A DNA stretch of 64,000 nt from Rebecca billardiae RCC1528. Lineage: Eukaryota; Haptophyta. Positions 60,101-64,000 of this stretch are shown piece after piece; the stretch's first letter is position 1; every line of letters starts with the position of its first letter. The translations under genes and the position numbers were made by a program. Location: the NCBI GenBank assembly GCA_965240325.2, contig OZ251228.1, positions 1,302,001 to 1,366,000 on the forward strand. Direction: 5' to 3'. The notes under the pieces are model-generated. The model was not told the origin of the DNA. It did no database searches and saw nothing but the letters and a program-made list of their open reading frames with translations.

Positions 60101-63100
60101 CGCCGTGCACCGCATCATCACCGAGTGTGAGGAGAACACAGCGCAGTGCAACGAGTTCCGCAAGCCCTTCCTCGAGCACCGCCACCTGTGGACGAAGGAG
60201 ATCGACTCGCAGCTCGGCCGCTTCAACTCGACGCGCCGCGCCGCCGACGCCGACGCGGACGCGCCGCCGCCCACGCCGCTCACGCCGGTGACCGCGGTCG
60301 CGGACGCAATGTTTGGCGAGCACCGAGACGGCACCGCCGAGCTCGCCGACATCAACCTGCAGGACTTCGACGAGCAGATCGCGCAGTTCAAGTCGGAGCA
60401 GGCGCAGGTGGAGCACCTGCCCGCGGGCGCGACCTCGCGCTTCATCCGGATCAACTCCAAGCCGGTCAAGAACGCGCTCTCCGTGTGGGCGTCCAAGTGG
60501 GTGTACGCGCACACGCACCTGCTCGAGAAGCGCATCGCGCTCGCGCTCGATGACCTCATGTCGTTCGTCTCCAAGGTGCAGGGCGGGCTGAGCACGGACA
60601 TCGACCCGGAGGACACGGAGCAGCTGATCACGGCGATGACGTACATCCGCGACGTGCGCCGCCGCACCGACGAGATCGACCACATGTGGGCGCCGCTCAA
60701 CGGCACGGTCGCGCTGCTGCGCAAGTACGGGATCGCCGTGCCCGAGGCGACGATGGAGCTGATCGAGAGCGCGCCGCAAAAGTGGGAGAACGCGCGCAAG
60801 GCGACGGTGAACGCGCGCGAGGCGCTCGGCCCGCTGCAGGCGCTGCAGGCGGAGAAGATCAAGGAGGAGGTCGAGGACTTCGGCGAGCGCGTCGAGGAGT
60901 TCGTCGCCGCGTTCGACGAGGAGGCGCCGTTCAAGTTTGGCGTCGGCATCGAGCTCGCGTACCAGCGGCTCGACGAGTGGAACCAGAAGCTGGTCGAGAT
61001 GGAGCAGGAGGCGGCGACGCTCGCCGAGTCGGAGGAGCTCTTCGAGGTGTACGTGCACACGTACAAGGAGATGCACGAGTGCCGCGCCAAGCTGCTGCTG
61101 CTCAAGCACTCGTGGGACGTCGCGTCGCTCGTGATCGAGGTCTTCGCCGACTGGCGCAACACGCTCTGGTCGTCGGTGGACGTCGACGAGATGATCGAGG
61201 AGTCGAAGCGGCTGATGAAGGAGGTCAAGTCGCTGCCCAAGGCGGCGAAGGCGTGGGACGTGTTCGCCGGGCTCTCGGCGCTCGTGCAGGAGATGACGAT
61301 CTCGCTCCCGCTCGTGCAGGACCTGGGCGACGACTCGATGCGCGAGCGGCACTGGAAGAAGCTGATGCGCACGTGCGGCAAGACGTTCGTGATGGACTCC
61401 AAGTTCAAGCTCGACCACCTGCTCGCGCTCAACCTGCACGAGTTCCAGGACGCGGTGGGCGACATCGTCGAGCAGGCGCGGCAGGAGCTCAAGATCGACA
61501 ACCAGCTCTCCAAGATCATCGCCACGTGGTCGCAGCTCGAGCTGCAGTACGAGCCGTTCAAGCAGACGGGCGTGCACGTGCTGCGCCCGGCCGACATGGT
61601 GATCGAGGCGCTGGACGAGCACGAGAACTCGCTGCAGAACATGATGGGCAACCGCTTCATGGGCTTCTTCGAGCTGCAGATCACCGACTGGAAGACCAAG
61701 CTCGCCAAGGTGCGCACCGTGCTCGACATCTGGTCCGAGGTGCAGCGCGCGTGGTGCTCGCTCGAGTCCATCTTCCTCGGCTCGGAGGACATCCGCGAGC
61801 AGCTGCCCGAGGACGCGAAGCGCTTCGACCAGATCGACGCGGACTTCCGCGAGCAGATGGCGGGGGCGAAGGAGACGAAGAACCCCGTCGACGCGTGCAC
61901 CGCCGACGGGCGCGAGGACGCCTTCACCAAGTGCCAGACCAACCTCGACCTGTGCCAGAAGTCGCTCGCCGAGTACCTTGAGGTGAAGAAGAAGAAGTTC
62001 CCGCGCTTCTACTTCGTCTCGCCCGCCGACCTGGTGGACATCCTGTCGAAGGGGCGGAACCCGCCGCTCATCCAGGAGCACTTCTCCAAGTTCACCGACA
62101 ACACCGCCAAGATCGACTGGGCCGTCGACGAGGAGACCGGCGCGCAGCTCCCGGTCGCGCGCGGCATGTTCTCGGGCGAGGGCGAGCACGTGCCGTACAC
62201 GGAGGAGTACCGGTGCGAGGGGCAGGTGGAGGAGTGGCTGACGGGGCTGATGAACCACTCGCAGCACGAGATCAAGCAGGCGCTCGTCGAGTCGGTCAAC
62301 GCCTTCGTCGAGCTGCCGCGCAACGAGTGGCTCTTCAAGTACAGCGCGCAGCTCTCGATCACCACCTCGCAGATCTGGTGGACGCTCGAGGTCTACTCTG
62401 CGTTCGACCGGCTCGAGACCGGCAACGAGAACGCGCTCAAGGACTACCTGGGCGTGGCGATCGCCGGGCTGGCGACGCTGACGCAGCTCGTGGCGACCAA
62501 GCTCTCCCGCGGCGACCGCGTCAAGATGATCACGATGATCACCATCGAGGTGCACGCGCGCGACATCGTGCAGCGGCTCATCACCAACCGCATCGACTCG
62601 TCGTCCGAGTTTGCGTGGCAGTCGCAGCTCAAGTACCGCTGGGACGAGGAGCGCAAGGACTGCATGATCAACATCGCGGACGCGGAGATGAGCTACTCGT
62701 ACGAGTACACGGGCAACACCGGCCGCCTCGTCATCACCGCGCTCACCGACCGCTGCTACATCACGCTCACGCAGGCGCTGCGGCTCATCCTCGGCGGCGC
62801 GCCCGCCGGCCCGGCCGGCACGGGCAAGACGGAGACGACCAAGGACCTCGGCCGCGGGCTGGCGATCTGGGTGATCGTGCAGAACTGCTCGGACCAGATG
62901 AACAACAAGGTGATGGCCAACTTCTTCTCCGGCCTCGCGCAGACCGGCGCGTGGGGCTGCTTCGACGAGTTCAACCGGATCGCGGTCGAGGTGCTCTCGG
63001 TCGTCGCCGGCCAGTACATGTCAATCCTCGAGGCGATCCGCTCCAACAAGCGGCAGTTCCTCTTCGAGGAGGACGAGATCGCGCTCAACCCGACGGTGGG

Positions 63101-64000
63101 CGCGTTCATCACGATGAACCCCGGCTACGCCGGCCGCACCGAGCTGCCCGAGAACCTCAAGGCCCTCTTCCGCCCGTGCGCGATGGTCGTGCCCGACTTT
63201 GGGAACATCGCCGAGATCTCGCTCGCCGCCGAGGGCTTTCTCGAGGCCAAGCCGCTCGCGCACAAGTTCGTCACGCTGTTCGCGCTGTGCAAGGAGCTGC
63301 TCTCGAAGCAGGACCACTACGACTGGGGGCTGCGCGCGATGAAGGGCATCCTGCGCATCGCCGGCGACATGAAGCGCACCGAGCCGACCAAGACCGAGTT
63401 TCAGATCCTGATGCGCGCGCTGCGCGACACCAACCTGCCCAAGTTTGTGCTCGCCGACTTCGGCATCTTCCTCGGGCTGATCAACGACCTGTTCCCGCGC
63501 GTGGAGGAGGCGGCGAAGACGGACCCGCGGCTGATGCAGGCGTGCAAGGAGGTGATCGCGAAGCCCGACTCGGCGCTCCAGCCCGAGGAGCTCTTCATCA
63601 CCAAGATCTGCAACCTGGCGGAGATGCTCGGCGTGCGCCACTGCTGCTTTGTGCTCGGCGCGGCCGGCGCGGCCAAGACCAAGCTGTGGGAGACGCTCGC
63701 GGCGGCGCAGACGCACCTGCAGCTCGGCGGGGCGGCGACGATGTACCAGGCGCTCAACCCCAAGGCGGTCACCACCAACGAGCTCTACGGCTACGTCCAC
63801 CCCGTCACCAAGGAGCCGTACGACGGCATCATCTCCAAAATGATGCGCGACTACTCGCGCATGGAGAACGACGTGCCCAAGTGGATCATCCTCGACGGCG
63901 ACATCGACGCGGAGTGGATCGAGTCGATGAACACGGTGATGGACGACAACAAGGTGCTCACGCTCGTCTCGAACGAGCGCATCCCGCTCACCGCGTCGAT
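57192..64000 (+). CDS. Axonemal outer-arm dynein heavy chain, 5' part
   Basis: The frame opens at ATG 57192 (MGEPHADARVVWVEEAVVPA) and stays open, without any intron, to the window edge: 2269 codons plus two bases. The content is the N-terminal half of a dynein heavy chain: the tail region (about 1-1250; YLPIISSPANQQGWPDVV near the start), the linker (about 1290-1750), AAA1 with the Walker A loop GPAGTGKT at 1873-1880 and Walker B CFDEFNRI at 1923-1930, and the start of AAA2 with a loop reading GAAGAAKT at 2156-2163. The linker block RFYFVSPADLVDILSKGRNP points to an outer-arm chain; the N-terminus (KIKTERFRKL) leans to the gamma/DNAH5-8 type, but beta is not excluded. It powers flagellar beating. 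The remaining motor (AAA3-6, stalk) lies beyond the window. Confidence 0.95.
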   Translation, partial: MGEPHADARVVWVEEAVVPALKIKTERFRKLCTSEPDFAVLKDFLDATEQRVVYFTDGAKELAIAAQPPASVKKKVVYLLRDEGDPLTAETIRSRVMFGDLHPKPLDGLLAACSDVYLPIISSPANQQGWPDVVANEVTEIFHRTVAAIYVALGQAQGKTLLPLPPAQMLAPDAPGSAGSKDRIHVLETAVVTWTMQIKNVLKLDPEEVLHVGNPGPLAGLEFWSAKAANLQSMQQQLHGEKIRKVMRVLNLTKSPYYDAFALLIKEVDLACAEAVDNTKFLRTLRVSFEKLNGGDDFLELPALFTPIMHLALLVWRDSKHFNTPAGLAVLLRQICNDLIARARAYVEPDEVFNIEASEAVERLVLTLKVCGHFKSCYFTYKLKSAKEIPQNPWKVQNSALFPRLDAFLERCMDLLDLFKTVTQFEKLERVEIGGNKGAHLTLCVAQIYADFEALFTGFKQVGYDVLDVDIARFEADYYAFRQRIQELEARLATVLNDGFDDCATLYDAFKLTDSFGELLERDFIQADLELRHIRVIKAFGTDLADVRRAFLRDHERSLVGKFYEREGAPLYANMPPVAGALYWVRGLIERIEQPMGHLERVMALCAEFDETRDTLALHQDVLAQLKEFEGATYDDWALSVDSVSSEKLQMPLLVRDRDTGELAVNFDSALVRLLREVKYLHMLALKTPDIAEELFAKHEVFRVQIGKLNQVTHKYNHMVRTMLDVEKPLLKGQMKSIDKLIERGVRDLTWSAGGINEFIDQAMVLVSEAHATLAEMKSNMHAIEKLLDEWAVQPLMRRKEGKTYTPASFVEEHEQYLETRYKNITESAKQIHKLLANSNLTLKVSKGAPAWRAYVEFINDIVLAGLSRTVVTSLRYLLQQVDPTLAKPPKNGAPLDLTPMLEVELLLEGGDVRFSPELGVALAGTGTGVLDRIYALIADFYECVRLVSRLERQDGDFLKEIEENEDVRFAVHRIITECEENTAQCNEFRKPFLEHRHLWTKEIDSQLGRFNSTRRAADADADAPPPTPLTPVTAVADAMFGEHRDGTAELADINLQDFDEQIAQFKSEQAQVEHLPAGATSRFIRINSKPVKNALSVWASKWVYAHTHLLEKRIALALDDLMSFVSKVQGGLSTDIDPEDTEQLITAMTYIRDVRRRTDEIDHMWAPLNGTVALLRKYGIAVPEATMELIESAPQKWENARKATVNAREALGPLQALQAEKIKEEVEDFGERVEEFVAAFDEEAPFKFGVGIELAYQRLDEWNQKLVEMEQEAATLAESEELFEVYVHTYKEMHECRAKLLLLKHSWDVASLVIEVFADWRNTLWSSVDVDEMIEESKRLMKEVKSLPKAAKAWDVFAGLSALVQEMTISLPLVQDLGDDSMRERHWKKLMRTCGKTFVMDSKFKLDHLLALNLHEFQDAVGDIVEQARQELKIDNQLSKIIATWSQLELQYEPFKQTGVHVLRPADMVIEALDEHENSLQNMMGNRFMGFFELQITDWKTKLAKVRTVLDIWSEVQRAWCSLESIFLGSEDIREQLPEDAKRFDQIDADFREQMAGAKETKNPVDACTADGREDAFTKCQTNLDLCQKSLAEYLEVKKKKFPRFYFVSPADLVDILSKGRNPPLIQEHFSKFTDNTAKIDWAVDEETGAQLPVARGMFSGEGEHVPYTEEYRCEGQVEEWLTGLMNHSQHEIKQALVESVNAFVELPRNEWLFKYSAQLSITTSQIWWTLEVYSAFDRLETGNENALKDYLGVAIAGLATLTQLVATKLSRGDRVKMITMITIEVHARDIVQRLITNRIDSSSEFAWQSQLKYRWDEERKDCMINIADAEMSYSYEYTGNTGRLVITALTDRCYITLTQALRLILGGAPAGPAGTGKTETTKDLGRGLAIWVIVQNCSDQMNNKVMANFFSGLAQTGAWGCFDEFNRIAVEVLSVVAGQYMSILEAIRSNKRQFLFEEDEIALNPTVGAFITMNPGYAGRTELPENLKALFRPCAMVVPDFGNIAEISLAAEGFLEAKPLAHKFVTLFALCKELLSKQDHYDWGLRAMKGILRIAGDMKRTEPTKTEFQILMRALRDTNLPKFVLADFGIFLGLINDLFPRVEEAAKTDPRLMQACKEVIAKPDSALQPEELFITKICNLAEMLGVRHCCFVLGAAGAAKTKLWETLAAAQTHLQLGGAATMYQALNPKAVTTNELYGYVHPVTKEPYDGIISKMMRDYSRMENDVPKWIILDGDIDAEWIESMNTVMDDNKVLTLVSNERIPLTAS

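Noticed and set aside
57729-62555. 1608-codon open frame on the minus strand
   Set aside because: It is the antisense shadow of the dynein coding sequence; the Leu/Arg/His/Val-rich composition mirrors the Glu/Lys/Asp-rich sense strand.
1-64000. tRNA genes and CRISPR arrays
   Set aside because: No T-arm-like GGTTCRANNCC with a matching acceptor stem was found by eye. The 25-bp and 76-bp arrays lack unique spacers, so they are minisatellites.

Overview
This is a window of nuclear DNA from a GC-rich eukaryote, most likely a unicellular alga of the haptophyte type. That assignment is an inference. It rests on protein-coding genes broken by short GT-AG introns with very GC-rich donors (often GTGCGCGC) and acceptors (often GCGCGCAG), an axonemal dynein heavy chain (flagellated cell), a bacterial-type tRNA adenosine deaminase whose leader looks like signal peptide plus transit peptide (complex plastid), and families common in algae and oomycetes (exostosin-like GT47, PhyH-type oxygenases, TIR-like proteins with a WID-x-x-C motif). 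No bacterial operon structure was seen, and no tRNA or rRNA gene was recognised.

Layout. 1-2458: repeat-rich spacer with a 520-bp TIR element. 2459-11032: UTP7/WDR46 ribosome-biogenesis protein head to head with a membrane-anchored Fe(II)/2-oxoglutarate oxygenase, whose tandem copy lies 5 kb downstream; between the copies are a 308-bp inverted repeat and an 864-bp hAT-like element. 12384-13942: voltage-sensor-like membrane protein with its 3' end inside a perfect 360-bp tandem duplication. 15364-22933: patatin/cPLA2-like lipase, HCx5R phosphatase, GT47 glycosyltransferase and coiled-coil protein, in two divergent pairs. 22934-27770: repeat-rich DNA without a convincing gene. 27771-32484: Cys-rich secreted/membrane protein, MED7, a three-exon RPB12 and a PLOD-type glycosyltransferase. 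32555-34754: second copy of the TIR element and fragmentary reading frames. 35126-40664: secreted RTX-like protein and a five-exon NT-C2/coiled-coil protein. 41254-48243: five minus-strand membrane, secretory or organelle genes including GT47, alpha/beta hydrolase, SURF4 and plastid-type TadA. 48977-54419: Pro-rich protein, F-box/RCC1 protein and a multi-pass membrane protein with a TIR-like domain. 54420-57191: minisatellite and repeats. 57192-end: an uninterrupted reading frame for the first 2269 codons of an outer-arm dynein heavy chain, running off the window.

Several genes make sense only after splicing. I joined exons by phase and family motifs for UTP7, RPB12, the lipase, the PLOD-like enzyme, the RTX-like protein, the NT-C2 protein, SURF4 and the TIR protein. 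Functionally the window is a mix of housekeeping (rRNA processing, Pol II/Mediator, tRNA editing, ER export), Golgi/cell-surface glycosylation and unusual membrane proteins. The least explained items are the multi-pass TIR-like protein, the RTX-like protein with introns at equivalent repeat positions, and the small DNA-transposon families.
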